Shown here: positions 1-8,281 of the stretch, piece after piece
Layout: each line of letters opens with the position of its first letter
How positions within the stretch are numbered: the first letter of the stretch is position 1
Assembly: GCF_000447205.1 (NCBI RefSeq)
Contig: NZ_AUWY01000048.1
Span: forward strand, 61,320 to 125,319
Direction: 5' to 3'
DNA length: 64,000 bases
Source of the DNA: Sphingobium ummariense RL-3
GTDB lineage: Bacteria > Pseudomonadota > Alphaproteobacteria > Sphingomonadales > Sphingomonadaceae
Made by a program: the position numbers and the translations under genes
The notes under the pieces: generated by a model
Told to the model about the DNA's origin: nothing
Seen by the model: only the letters and a program-made list of their open reading frames with translations
The model's database searches: none

Positions 1-1553
1 TCGGCCAGGCGGGCATTGGTCGCTGCCTTGACCGGTGCGGCAACGGCGGCCGCCAGCTTCGCGTCGATACCGGGCTGCACCTTGCCCGTCACCAGCAACG
101 CGCGAAAGACGCCCGCGGAAAACAGCCGACGGGTCGAATCCAGGATCTTCTGCGGCGTCATGGCAGGCTTGCCGCTGCGGAAAATGTCGAGCGCGGCCTG
201 GGGACTCACCGTCGTCTCGCGAATATCGACGGCGCTCACCAGGTCGCTCGCCTGGCGCGAGCCCGGCTCGGTGTCCATATTCTCGACTTGGATCGCGAGC
301 GCCGTATCCATCTGCGCATATTCGCGGTCGATCTCGATCTGGCTGGGCGGCGCGGCCTTCGCATCCTCGATGATGGCACGCACATCCTGCAGCGCCTTTT
401 CCCAATTGTCGCCGGACGGCAATATGGTCAGGAACGTGCCGTCGGCGGATCGGCTGACGTCCTGCTGATCGACGCCGGCCTGCAGGAAGCTGCCGCCCGC
501 GCGCGCCGCCTGCTCCAGCCGGCGGCTGACGATCTGCAGCGCCAGCATGTCGGTCAGCTTGTCCTGGTTATAGAGGATGGTGTCGGCATGGGGCTTCCAC
601 GGCCGCAGCCAGGCCATGGTAAGGCCCAGCGGCACGCCCGGCTCCACCACAACCGCGGTCGCCGGCGCCTTGGTATCGGGCGCGCCGAAATCCGGCAACG
701 GCTCTGCCTTGCCGGTGCCCGTCCAGCTCGCGAAATTCTCCTTGATCAGCTGCTCGGCCAGCGCCGGATCAATGTCCCCCGCAATCGCGATCACGGTGTT
801 TTCCGGCCGATACCAGCGCGCATGGAACGCCTCCGCTTTCGATGCGGTCACGGCGTTCAGCGTCGCGATACTGCCGATCGGCGGATGCTTGGCAAGCGGC
901 TGCCCGGCGAAGAAATGTTCCCGGCTCGCATCCGACACGCGAAGCTGCGGCCCATCCGACTCCCGCTTCTCGGCCAGCACCACTGCCCGCTCGGCATCCA
1001 CCGCGCTGTCGACGATGTTGGGGTCGGCCATCATCCCGGCCAGAATCTTCAGACTTTCGCCCAGGCTCTGCTGCGTCGCCTGCGGCAGGTCGAGCGCATA
1101 GGTCGTGCCGGTGGGCGTCGTGCTCGCATTGCTGTCGCTGCCGAACGTCACGCCCAGCCGCTGCCAGATGCGCTTGGATTCGCCATCGGGCACATGGCGC
1201 GACCCGCGCATCGTCAGATGCTCCATGAAATGGGCATAGCCCAGCTCGTCGGGCCGCTCCATCAGCGACCCGGCGTCGATGCGCAACCGCACCGACACCT
1301 GTCCCGGCGGCACGCCATTGCGCCGGACGGCGTAGCGAAGGCCGTTGGGCAGGGTGCCGAACGTCCAGGCGGTGTCGATCGGGACGTCGCTGTTCTCGTA
1401 GAGCCACGGGCGCACCTGCGCCCTGGTCGATCCGGGGGTTGCAGGAGCAGTCGTCGTCGGCGCGACAGCCGGGGCTCCAGCCGAAACGGGGCCAGACAGA
1501 AACAGCGCGAGGACCGAAAGCGAAGCGGCGGAACGCCGGGTGAAAAGGTTCAT
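1..1553 (-). CDS. M16 family zinc metallopeptidase, exported (3' end outside window)
   Basis: Translation of the minus strand from the ATG at 1551-1553 gives about 517 residues and runs off the window edge, so the C-terminal part is missing. The N-terminus (MNLFTRRSAASLSVLALFL...) is a typical Sec signal peptide followed by a Pro/Thr/Ala-rich linker. Near residue 115 the motif HFMEH matches the HxxEH zinc-binding signature of insulinase/pitrilysin (M16) peptidases, and the downstream sequence (AERAVVLAEKRE, WYRPENTVIAIAGD) follows the M16 fold. The product is probably a periplasmic peptidase of the PqqL/two-domain type; its substrate cannot be read from the sequence. It is transcribed away from the NadR gene, which ends 64 bases upstream of this start on the same strand. 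Confidence 0.9.
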   Translation of the reverse strand, partial: MNLFTRRSAASLSVLALFLSGPVSAGAPAVAPTTTAPATPGSTRAQVRPWLYENSDVPIDTAWTFGTLPNGLRYAVRRNGVPPGQVSVRLRIDAGSLMERPDELGYAHFMEHLTMRGSRHVPDGESKRIWQRLGVTFGSDSNASTTPTGTTYALDLPQATQQSLGESLKILAGMMADPNIVDSAVDAERAVVLAEKRESDGPQLRVSDASREHFFAGQPLAKHPPIGSIATLNAVTASKAEAFHARWYRPENTVIAIAGDIDPALAEQLIKENFASWTGTGKAEPLPDFGAPDTKAPATAVVVEPGVPLGLTMAWLRPWKPHADTILYNQDKLTDMLALQIVSRRLEQAARAGGSFLQAGVDQQDVSRSADGTFLTILPSGDNWEKALQDVRAIIEDAKAAPPSQIEIDREYAQMDTALAIQVENMDTEPGSRQASDLVSAVDIRETTVSPQAALDIFRSGKPAMTPQKILDSTRRLFSAGVFRALLVTGKVQPGIDAKLAAAVAAPVKAATNARLA

Positions 1554-1616
1554 AGGCGCCGCAGCCTAGTGGCATTTTCCTGAATGGCTACTGACAAATG
1601 GGGGTGCATCGCAGCG

Positions 1617-2585
1617 TCAGGCCAGCCCGGCCGCACGGATCGCCTCCATCGCGCTTTCGAACCGTGCCTCGCCGTCGCCGCGCACCCAGGCCCATCGCAC
1701 GCCGGCCCGTTCCAGCTCCTCGCGCGCGATGTCGAGGAAAAGCCGCCGCCGTTCCACCGTGCCGAAAAGGCGGGTGCCATCGTCGATCCAGGGAAGGTCG
1801 ATATCCAGCAGCAGGTAGAGGTCCGCATGTCCGCGCCATCGGTCGAACCAGGGATCGCGCCGGCCGAACAGCATCCGCGCCCACGCCGCCGTCATCAGCG
1901 GATCGGTGTCCAGGATCAGGCGACGGTTGCATTCGGGCAGCATCGCGCGGGTCATCGCGTCGTGGGTGGTGGCGATATGCAACAGGTCATCCATCGTGAG
2001 GTCGGTGCCGAACTGTTCGCACCAGGTGCGGCCGTATTCCGGCACCATGCCGGTGTCGAAGGACGCGGCAAGCCGGGGCGCGAGGCTGGACTTTCCAGTG
2101 CTTTCCGGACCATGCAGACAGATGGTGCGCGCATAATAAGGCCGCACCGGCCCGGGAATGTGCGGCCAATGCCCCCAGGGATTGGCACGGATCGCCCTTG
2201 ATGAGATCGGCACCGCCTCCCGCCCCGGATCGACCGGATGAAAACGGGCGCCGACCTCCGCCGCCAGCCTTGCGCCATAGCTTTCCGACGCGAAGACGAC
2301 ATCGATCGGATCGGGGTGCACGGTCTGGACGATGGCGCGCCAGATCGGCCAGAAATCGGGATGCTCGTCCGGCGTCTGCGGCACCACCGCGTCATGGCCG
2401 ATCACCCTCGCATTCGGAAACAGCGCGCGCATCCACTCCAGCCGCAACGGCCCGGGGATCGGATCGTCCGGCAACCAGCAGACCAGGATCGTGAGTTCAT
2501 CGACCAGCGCGGCCGCCGTGCGGCACAGCAGCACATGCCCGGCATGGGGCGGCATGAACTTGCCCAGCAGGAAGCCGCGGGTCAT
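1617..2585 (-). CDS. nadR: Bifunctional NMN adenylyltransferase / ribosylnicotinamide kinase (NadR-like)
   Basis: A 322-residue protein with two domains. Residues 1-140 form a nucleotidyltransferase with GKFMPPHAGH (HxGH at 14-17) and ISSRAIR at 127-133, as in NMN adenylyltransferases. Residues 155-322 form a P-loop kinase (GPESTGKSS, about 159-167), as in the RNK domain of NadR. The E. coli N-terminal repressor domain is absent, as in other NadR proteins outside enterobacteria. Predicted role: phosphorylate nicotinamide riboside and adenylate NMN to NAD in the cytoplasm. The start ATG overlaps the stop of pnuC (ATGA, 2582-2585), so transporter and kinase are translationally coupled. Confidence 0.88.
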   Translation of the reverse strand: MTRGFLLGKFMPPHAGHVLLCRTAAALVDELTILVCWLPDDPIPGPLRLEWMRALFPNARVIGHDAVVPQTPDEHPDFWPIWRAIVQTVHPDPIDVVFASESYGARLAAEVGARFHPVDPGREAVPISSRAIRANPWGHWPHIPGPVRPYYARTICLHGPESTGKSSLAPRLAASFDTGMVPEYGRTWCEQFGTDLTMDDLLHIATTHDAMTRAMLPECNRRLILDTDPLMTAAWARMLFGRRDPWFDRWRGHADLYLLLDIDLPWIDDGTRLFGTVERRRLFLDIAREELERAGVRWAWVRGDGEARFESAMEAIRAAGLA

Positions 2586-3139
2586 CGCCGCAGCGCTCGC
2601 CGCCAGCCCAGCAATCCCCCGATCGCCATCCCCAGGAAGACCGCATAGAGCAAGGCTGTCAGCGTCAATCCGCGTGCGGCGTAGAGGCCGATGGCGATCG
2701 CATCCACCGCGATCCACAACAGCCAGTTTTCGACATAACGCCGCGACATCAGGATCTGCGCCGCGACGCTCAGCATCGCCACGCCCGCATCCCACCAGGG
2801 GAAGGCGGCATCGGTATATCGGTGCATCAGCCATCCCCAGCCCAGCGTCGCCGCAGCGGCGCCACCGAGCCAGGCGATGCGGGCTCTCGCCGTCAGCAGC
2901 CGCACCTCCACCGCACCTGCGTCCGCCCGCGCATGCGCCCAGTTCCACCAGCCGTAAAACTGCACGATCAGGAAGAATATCTGCAGCAGCGCGTCGGAAT
3001 AGAGCCGCGCCTCGAAGAAGACGAAGCCATAGAGCACCACCATCGCGATGCCGAACGGATAGTTCCAGATGCTCCGCCGCACGACCAGCCAGATATTGAC
3101 CAGCCCCAATGCGGCGGCGACCCATTCAAGCGAACTCAC
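2582..3139 (-). CDS. pnuC: Nicotinamide riboside transporter PnuC
   Basis: A 185-residue, strongly hydrophobic protein with about seven predicted membrane segments. It contains the PnuC-type features WLVVRRSIWNYPFG near the N-terminus and FYGWWNWAHAR in the middle, matching the W-rich NR-binding region of the family. The start is a GTG at 3137-3139. It overlaps the NadR-like kinase by four bases, which fits facilitated diffusion of nicotinamide riboside trapped by phosphorylation. The pair forms a two-gene salvage operon on the minus strand. Confidence 0.9.
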   Translation of the reverse strand: MSSLEWVAAALGLVNIWLVVRRSIWNYPFGIAMVVLYGFVFFEARLYSDALLQIFFLIVQFYGWWNWAHARADAGAVEVRLLTARARIAWLGGAAAATLGWGWLMHRYTDAAFPWWDAGVAMLSVAAQILMSRRYVENWLLWIAVDAIAIGLYAARGLTLTALLYAVFLGMAIGGLLGWRRALRR

Positions 3140-3187
3140 GCCGGCGCCTTCGTCATCATTGCGCCAGCGGGCCTAGAGGAAGCGCCA

Positions 3188-3229
3188 GTCCCTCGCAATC
3201 CGTCCCGTGCGGAACGGATTGCGAGGGAC
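3188..3229. terminator. Perfect 16-bp inverted repeat between the helicase stop and pnuC
   Basis: Bases 3188-3203 and 3214-3229 are perfect reverse complements, separated by a 10-base loop. The hairpin begins directly after the helicase stop codon on the minus strand and lies about 50 bases upstream of the pnuC start. No clear T-run follows on the minus strand, so it may be a terminator, an mRNA 3' stabiliser or a dispersed palindrome. Confidence 0.55.
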
Positions 3230-3237
3230 GATGCGAT

Positions 3238-4614
3238 TTAGCGCGGCGCGCCGGTACGCTGCACCGCGCCCTTGTGCGCGCCCACGCTGCCGCGACGGCG
3301 GTGGAAGGGCTTCTTCGCGGGCTGTTCGCCATCGGTACGATGGGCGCGATCGGCCGTGCCGCGCTGCTGCTTCTGCTGGTCCTGGTACCGGCGCTGGCCG
3401 TCGGCACGCTTGGTCTGCTGCGCCGGGGTCTGCGGCTTGCCCTTCCGCTGCGGCGCGGCCTTCGGCAGGTTGCGCACCGCCTCGCTGAAATTCTCCGGCA
3501 GCGGCACGATGTCCAGCTTCACCCGCGTCGCCCGCTCGATCGCCTTGAGGTAAGGCCGCTCGTCATCCGCCACGAAGCTGATCGCCACGCCCTCCGCGCC
3601 GGCACGCGCGGTGCGGCCGATGCGGTGGACATATTGCTCGGGCACGTTGGGCAGCTCGAAATTGATGACGTGCGACACGCCGGACACGTCGATGCCGCGC
3701 GCGGCGATGTCGGTCGCCACCAGCAGCTTGACCTTGCCCTGGCGGAACGCCTGCAGCGCGGTGGTGCGCTGGCCCTGGCTCTTGTTGCCATGGATCGCAA
3801 AGGCCTCGATGCCGGCCCCTTCCAGGAAACGCACGACGCGGTCGGCGCCATGCTTGGTCCGGGTGAAGATCAGCGCGCGGTCGATGTCCTCGCTTGCCAG
3901 CACCAGGTGGAGCAGCGCCTGCTTCTCGCCCTGGTTGACGAAGGTCGCCTGCTGCCGCACCCGCTCCGCCGTGGTCGACTGCGGCGCGACGCTCACCTTG
4001 ACCGGATCGTTCAGGAACTGGCCCGCCAGCGCCTCGATCTCCTTGGGCATGGTAGCGGAGAAGAACAGGTTCTGCCGCTTGGCCGGAAGCAGCTTCGCGA
4101 TCCGCCGCAGCGGATGGATGAAGCCCATGTCCATCATCTGGTCCGCCTCGTCGAGCACGAAGATCTCGGTATCCTTGATGGTGAAGGCGCGCTGGTCGAT
4201 CAGGTCGAGCAGGCGGCCCGGCGTGGCGACGACGATGTCGACGCCGCGGCTCAGCGCCTTGATCTGGCGGTTGATCGGCACGCCGCCGAACACCACCTCG
4301 ACCGACAGCTTCATGAACCGGCCATAGTCGCGGAAGCTCTGCGCGATCTGCGCGGCCAGCTCGCGGGTCGGCGACAGCACCAGCATCCGGCAGCCGTTGA
4401 GCGGCGTCGCCTTGGGGTTGCGCGCGAAGAAGTCGAGGCTGGGCAACGCGAAGGCGGCCGTCTTGCCGGTGCCGGTCTGGGCGATGCCGCACAGGTCGCG
4501 GCCTTGCAGCAGCACCGGAATGGCCTGGCTCTGAATTGGGGTGGGGAGCGTATATTTCTTGGCGGCGAGCGCCTTCAGGATCGGCTCGGCGAGGCCAAGG
4601 TCAGTGAATTGCAT
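3238..4614 (-). CDS. rhlE: DEAD-box ATP-dependent RNA helicase, RhlE type
   Basis: A 458-residue protein starting at the ATG at 4612-4614 (MQFTDLGLAEPIL), which has a GGAAG ribosome binding site seven bases upstream; longer in-frame starts lack this. The helicase motifs appear in order: Q motif TPIQSQAIP, motif I AQTGTGKT, PTRELAAQ, VATPGRLLD, DEADQMMDMGF, SAT, RGIDVSGV and HRIGRTARAG. The last 80 or so residues are a basic, low-complexity tail rich in K, Q and R, typical of RhlE proteins involved in ribosome assembly and RNA turnover. It is a single gene ending in a strong hairpin. Confidence 0.92.
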   Translation of the reverse strand: MQFTDLGLAEPILKALAAKKYTLPTPIQSQAIPVLLQGRDLCGIAQTGTGKTAAFALPSLDFFARNPKATPLNGCRMLVLSPTRELAAQIAQSFRDYGRFMKLSVEVVFGGVPINRQIKALSRGVDIVVATPGRLLDLIDQRAFTIKDTEIFVLDEADQMMDMGFIHPLRRIAKLLPAKRQNLFFSATMPKEIEALAGQFLNDPVKVSVAPQSTTAERVRQQATFVNQGEKQALLHLVLASEDIDRALIFTRTKHGADRVVRFLEGAGIEAFAIHGNKSQGQRTTALQAFRQGKVKLLVATDIAARGIDVSGVSHVINFELPNVPEQYVHRIGRTARAGAEGVAISFVADDERPYLKAIERATRVKLDIVPLPENFSEAVRNLPKAAPQRKGKPQTPAQQTKRADGQRRYQDQQKQQRGTADRAHRTDGEQPAKKPFHRRRGSVGAHKGAVQRTGAPR

Positions 4615-4803
4615 GATGATACTTCCATAAAATGCCACGGCAGCCGGCATCGGCCGGATACGCAGGCGGGCTGCGAAACGACCCGCGTGACAAGGGAAGC
4701 CTCAGGATAGGTGGTTCGGGATCGTGCCGGCCCGTTCCGAGGAACGCTCACGCTGCCGGCGGCTCAACGCCCGACGATCTGTGGCGCATATGATGCAGAA
4801 GCG

Positions 4804-4844
4804 AGGAAAAAGCAAGCGGCCGCCAGATATTGCCCGGCGGCCGC
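4804..4844 (-). terminator. Rho-independent terminator of the flavin-binding protein gene
   Basis: A 9-bp GC stem (4816-4824 with 4836-4844) and an 11-base loop are followed on the minus strand by a T-rich tract (TTGCTTTTTCC). It lies 28 bases beyond the stop at 4872 of the upstream minus-strand gene. Confidence 0.7.
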
Positions 4845-4871
4845 CTTTCCCCAATAGGCGATTGCGCGCCG

Positions 4872-5342
4872 TTACAGCGCGACTTCGGCGTGCTTCCCGC
4901 GCATCTCCGAACGCACGTCGCCACCGAACAGCTGCTTGAACACGCCGGTAATCGACATGTCCGCGCGCCAGATTTCCGCCGTGCCCAGATCGAAACGCAG
5001 CATCAGCAGACTGGGGTCGTTCCGTCCTTCCGGATACCAGGCCTCGACCTGCTTCGACCAATAGCGATCAATCACCGCCGGGTCGTTCTCCGGCACCAGC
5101 GTCCCTTCGATGCAGGCGAAGAGATAATGGTCCTTGCTCGCGAACTGCGCCATGGCCGGGCCGCCGGGCGCCAGCCGGTTCGACTTGCTGGTATAGAACC
5201 AGAAGCAGTGGTTGGCGGCCGGGTCCAGCTGCGCCGTCATCGGCAGGCTGTGCTCGGTGCTGCCGGTCAGGCCCACCATCAGGAACGGGCTGGCGGACAG
5301 GTCGCTCCAGAAACGCTCGCGGATATCCTCTTCGCTGCTCAT
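4872..5342 (-). CDS. Pyridoxamine 5'-phosphate oxidase-like FMN-binding split-barrel protein (general stress protein 26 type)
   Basis: A 156-residue protein whose start ATG (5340-5342) is preceded by AAGGAGAG. It has the split-barrel features of the GSP26 subfamily: FWFYTSKSNRL, then PAMAQFASKDHYLFACIEGTL, then YWSKQVEAWYPEGRNDPSLLMLRFDLGTAEIW. Family members bind FMN or F420 and are stress-linked, but the true substrate is usually unknown. This is not a canonical PdxH, so vitamin B6 synthesis should not be inferred. Monocistronic, with its own terminator, and divergent from the NfuA-like gene. Confidence 0.85.
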   Translation of the reverse strand: MSSEEDIRERFWSDLSASPFLMVGLTGSTEHSLPMTAQLDPAANHCFWFYTSKSNRLAPGGPAMAQFASKDHYLFACIEGTLVPENDPAVIDRYWSKQVEAWYPEGRNDPSLLMLRFDLGTAEIWRADMSITGVFKQLFGGDVRSEMRGKHAEVAL

Positions 5343-5444
5343 GTCTCTCTCCTTCCAAGATGTGGAAAAGGAATGAGCCGCCGCGCGGGAAGTTCCCCGC
5401 AACCATCGCTTGATCTCCCCGCCCGCCATCGCCACATAGCGCGC

Positions 5445-6023
5445 ATGTTGATCGAGACCGAAGCGACGCCCAATCCCGCGACCCTCAAATTCCTGCCCGG
5501 CCGCGTGGTCATGGGCATGGGCACCCGCGACTTCGCCACGCCCGAAGAGGCGGACGTTTCGCCGCTTGCCGCAACGATCTTCGGCCTGGGAGACGTCACC
5601 GGCGTCTTCTTCGGCGGCGACTTCATTTCCGTTACCATCGCGCCCGGCGCCGCCTGGAGCAACGTGAAGCCCGAAGTGCTCTCGATCCTGCTCGACCATT
5701 TCTCCGCCAACATGCCGCTGTTCGCAGGCGGCGGCGCCGATGGCATCGACGTGCCGCCGGAAGAGGAGGTGCATTTCGCCGACGATCCCGAGGATGCGGA
5801 AATCGTCGCGCAGATCCGCGATCTCATCGACACCCGCGTCCGTCCGGCCGTGGCGAACGACGGCGGCGACATCGTCTATCGGGGTTTCGACAAGGGCACC
5901 GTGTTCCTGCGCATGCAGGGCGCCTGCTCGGGCTGCCCCTCCTCCACGGCGACGCTGAAGAACGGGATCGAGCAGTTGCTGAAGCACTATGTGCCGGAAG
6001 TTACGGAAGTCCGCGCCGTCTGA
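5445..6023 (+). CDS. NifU-family Fe-S scaffold protein (NfuA-like)
   Basis: A 192-residue protein with two domains. Residues 1-90 form the Nfu N-terminal domain (MLIETEATPNPATLKFLPG, then WSNVKPEVL). From about residue 110 comes the NifU C-terminal domain with the CSGC pair (GACSGCPSSTATL) that binds a [4Fe-4S] cluster. It delivers Fe-S clusters to apoproteins in the cytoplasm; miaB, encoded 3 kb downstream, is one such type of client. ATG at 5445 is the first start that keeps the conserved N-terminus. Confidence 0.93.
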   Translation: MLIETEATPNPATLKFLPGRVVMGMGTRDFATPEEADVSPLAATIFGLGDVTGVFFGGDFISVTIAPGAAWSNVKPEVLSILLDHFSANMPLFAGGGADGIDVPPEEEVHFADDPEDAEIVAQIRDLIDTRVRPAVANDGGDIVYRGFDKGTVFLRMQGACSGCPSSTATLKNGIEQLLKHYVPEVTEVRAV

Positions 6024-6103
6024 CGACGCATTTGGCATAAGCCGCCCTCTTGGCTAACCGATGATGCTGCCCTATCGGTGCGGCGTTCTCAGGGGAGTCC
6101 TTC

Positions 6104-6730
6104 TTGCGCATTCTGGTCATCGACACCGCGACGCAAGCCATGTCCGTCGCGTTGCTGGATGACGGAGTCCCCGTCGCGCATTTCCATGACATTGTCGGTC
6201 GCGGCCATGCGGAGGCGCTGCTGCCCGTCATCGCCGCGCTTCCCGACGGCGGCCGCGCCGACGCGATCGCCATCGATGTCGGGCCGGGCAGCTTTACCGG
6301 TGTACGGATCGGCATCGCCGCCGCCCGCGCGCTCGCACTCGCCTGGAAACTGCCGCTGCTGGGCTATGGCGCGCTGTCTCTGATCGCCGCACGCGCCGCG
6401 CAGGATCATGCGCAGGGCGCGATCACCGTCACCATAACGGGCGGGCATGGCGAGCTGTTCTGGCAAAGCTTCGCGCCCGACGGGCGACAACCGCTGACCG
6501 ATCCTGCCTCCACGCCGATCGCGACGCTCGCCGCGCAACTGGATACGCCGGTACTCTACGGTACCGGCGCTGAGGCATTGGTCACCACGCGCGGGCATGG
6601 CACGGCGGTGAGTCTCTACCCCGACGCGCGGGACTATCCGCTGATCGCGGCGCTGCCAGCACTGCCACCCATTCCGATCTACGGGCGCGGCGCGGACGCC
6701 CGCCCCATGGACGATATGCAGAGGCGATGA
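6104..6730 (+). CDS. tsaB: tRNA threonylcarbamoyladenosine biosynthesis protein TsaB
   Basis: A 208-residue protein of the YeaZ/TsaB family: N-terminal ILVIDTATQAMSVAL, then IDVGPGSFTGVRIG and GYGALSLIA. It acts with TsaD and TsaE in making t6A37 on ANN-decoding tRNAs. The start is a TTG at 6104 with AGGGGAG about nine bases upstream; no ATG keeps the conserved N-terminus. Its stop overlaps the rimI start (ATGA, 6727-6730), a common tsaB-rimI arrangement. Confidence 0.92.
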   Translation: MRILVIDTATQAMSVALLDDGVPVAHFHDIVGRGHAEALLPVIAALPDGGRADAIAIDVGPGSFTGVRIGIAAARALALAWKLPLLGYGALSLIAARAAQDHAQGAITVTITGGHGELFWQSFAPDGRQPLTDPASTPIATLAAQLDTPVLYGTGAEALVTTRGHGTAVSLYPDARDYPLIAALPALPPIPIYGRGADARPMDDMQRR

Positions 6731-7206
6731 TCCCGAACATTCATCTCGATCACTATGACGAGGGCGAACGCAACGCCCTGGCCGACGCGATGCAGGTCAT
6801 GGCCCGCGCCTTCGATCCCGTCTTCGGCGAGGCATGGACATTGCCCCAGGTGGCCGGGGTGATGATAATGCCCGGCACCTGGCTGACCATCGCCCGGCTG
6901 GACGCCGCGCCGCTCGGCTTCACACTGGTGCGTTCCGTGCTCGACGAGTGCGAACTGCTGCTGCTGGCCGTGGATCCGCTGTGGCGTGGCAGAGGCATAG
7001 GTCATGCGCTCGTGAGTGACTCGCTCCGCACGGCGCGCCGCAGGGGCATCACGTCCATGAATCTCGAAGTGCGCGCGTCCAACAATGCGATAAAACTCTA
7101 CGAAAAGCTTGGATTTGAATATGTACACCGTCGTCCCGGTTACTATCGCGGCAATGATGGTCAATTACACGATGCCCTCAGCTTTCGGCTCGACATGATG
7201 ATATGA
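6727..7206 (+). CDS. rimI: Ribosomal protein N-acetyltransferase RimI-like (GNAT)
   Basis: A 159-residue GNAT protein. The acetyl-CoA loop is LWRGRGIGHALV and the conserved C-terminal motif is LEVRASNNAIKLYEKLGF..RPGYY, characteristic of RimI. It probably acetylates N-terminal residues of a ribosomal or related protein. It is coupled to tsaB by a 4-bp overlap. Confidence 0.9.
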   Translation: MIPNIHLDHYDEGERNALADAMQVMARAFDPVFGEAWTLPQVAGVMIMPGTWLTIARLDAAPLGFTLVRSVLDECELLLLAVDPLWRGRGIGHALVSDSLRTARRRGITSMNLEVRASNNAIKLYEKLGFEYVHRRPGYYRGNDGQLHDALSFRLDMMI

Positions 7207-7320
7207 CTGAATAAATCCTTGCCTATCCTGCCGACAGAGGCTAGCGACGCAATACCGCTCTCGAACTGCGTTTTTCAGGGCGGGTCGCACAATATAGAGC
7301 CCTCGCAGGAAAGACAAAAA

Positions 7321-7746
7321 ATGGAAACCGACTCGGCACAGAGCGAACTGCTCATCACCCTGACTTCCGATATTGTCGCAGCCCATGTTTCGAACAACAG
7401 CGTCGCTGTTTCGGACGTGTCGTCGCTGATCCAGAATGTTCATAGCGCCTTGTCCGGTCTCGCGACGCCTGCCGCCGTGCCAGAGGTCAAGCCGGAACCC
7501 GCCGTTTCCGTGCGCTCGTCTATCAAGCCCGACTATATCATCTGCCTTGAGGACGGTAAGAAGCTGAAGATGCTGAAGCGCCACCTGATGACTCACTATC
7601 AGATGACGCCGGAAGATTATCGCGCGAAATGGGGCCTGCCGGCCGACTATCCGATGGTCGCCCCCAACTATGCCGAGCAGCGCCGTTCGCTGGCGAAGAA
7701 GATCGGCCTGGGCACCAAGCGCCGCCGTACCCGCGCCGGCAAGTAA
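7321..7746 (+). CDS. MucR/Ros family transcriptional regulator
   Basis: A 141-residue protein with a degenerate N-terminal half and the MucR core in the C-terminal half: KPDYIICLEDGKKLKMLKRHL, THYQMTPEDYRAKWGLPADYPMVAPNYAEQRR. The zinc-finger-like region shows Cys-Leu-Glu-Asp in place of the CxxC of Ros, followed by two His. The start at 7321 has AGGAAAG seven bases upstream. MucR proteins in alphaproteobacteria repress exopolysaccharide, motility and cell-cycle genes by binding AT-rich DNA. Whether it controls the wza/wzc or lower-GC loci in this window is speculation. Confidence 0.92.
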   Translation: METDSAQSELLITLTSDIVAAHVSNNSVAVSDVSSLIQNVHSALSGLATPAAVPEVKPEPAVSVRSSIKPDYIICLEDGKKLKMLKRHLMTHYQMTPEDYRAKWGLPADYPMVAPNYAEQRRSLAKKIGLGTKRRRTRAGK

Positions 7747-7768
7747 GCACTGCCTGCAAGACGTTGAT

Positions 7769-7794
7769 AAGGGGCGCGGAAACGCGCCCCTTTT
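7769..7794 (+). terminator. Rho-independent terminator of mucR
   Basis: A 10-bp stem (7769-7778 with 7783-7792) closes a GAAA tetraloop and is followed by TTACC, 22 bases after the mucR stop. Confidence 0.85.
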
Positions 7795-7854
7795 ACCTTG
7801 GGCGAAAAGCCGCTAGGCTTGCCGTGACTTTTGACCCTGAGCCAGCGAGCCCGC

Positions 7855-8277
7855 ATGAACCGCAAGATCGACGTCGAGGCCCTTTGCCATGAAAAGGGAC
7901 TGCGCATAACCGAGCAGCGCCGGGTCATCGCCCAAGTATTGAGCGACGCAACCGACCATCCCGATGTGGAGGAACTGCATCGCCGCGCCGCCACGGTGGA
8001 TTCGGGCATTTCCATCGCGACCGTCTACCGCACGGTTCGCCTGTTCGAGGAAGCGGGCATTCTGGAGCGGCACGACTTCGGCGACGGCCGTGCCCGGTAC
8101 GAGGCAGCGCCCGAATCCCATCACGACCATCTGATCGACGTCGAAACCGGCAACGTCATCGAATTTGTCGATCCGGAACTGGAGCAGCTTCAGAAGCAGA
8201 TCGCCGAGAAGCTGGGCTTCCGCCTGGTCGACCATCGCATGGAACTCTACGGGGTCGCGCTCGATCGCAAGAACTGA
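7855..8277 (+). CDS. fur: Fur family metal-dependent transcriptional regulator
   Basis: A 140-residue protein (ATG at 7855; an in-frame TTG at 7831 is also possible). It has a winged-helix N-terminal domain (KGLRITEQRRVIAQVL, VYRTVRLFEEAGILERH) and a metal-binding dimerisation domain with SHHDHLIDVETGNVIEF. The CxxC structural zinc pair of E. coli Fur is missing, as in many alphaproteobacterial Fur/Mur proteins, so the metal (Fe or Mn) is uncertain. It lies just behind the mucR terminator and very close to the plsC-like gene. Confidence 0.9.
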   Translation: MNRKIDVEALCHEKGLRITEQRRVIAQVLSDATDHPDVEELHRRAATVDSGISIATVYRTVRLFEEAGILERHDFGDGRARYEAAPESHHDHLIDVETGNVIEFVDPELEQLQKQIAEKLGFRLVDHRMELYGVALDRKN

Positions 8278-8281
8278 CGGC

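Noticed and set aside
3109..4710. 533-codon plus-strand frame opposite the DEAD-box helicase
   Set aside because: Shadow of the helicase: rich in R, H, L and D with no motifs, while the minus strand has all helicase motifs in order.
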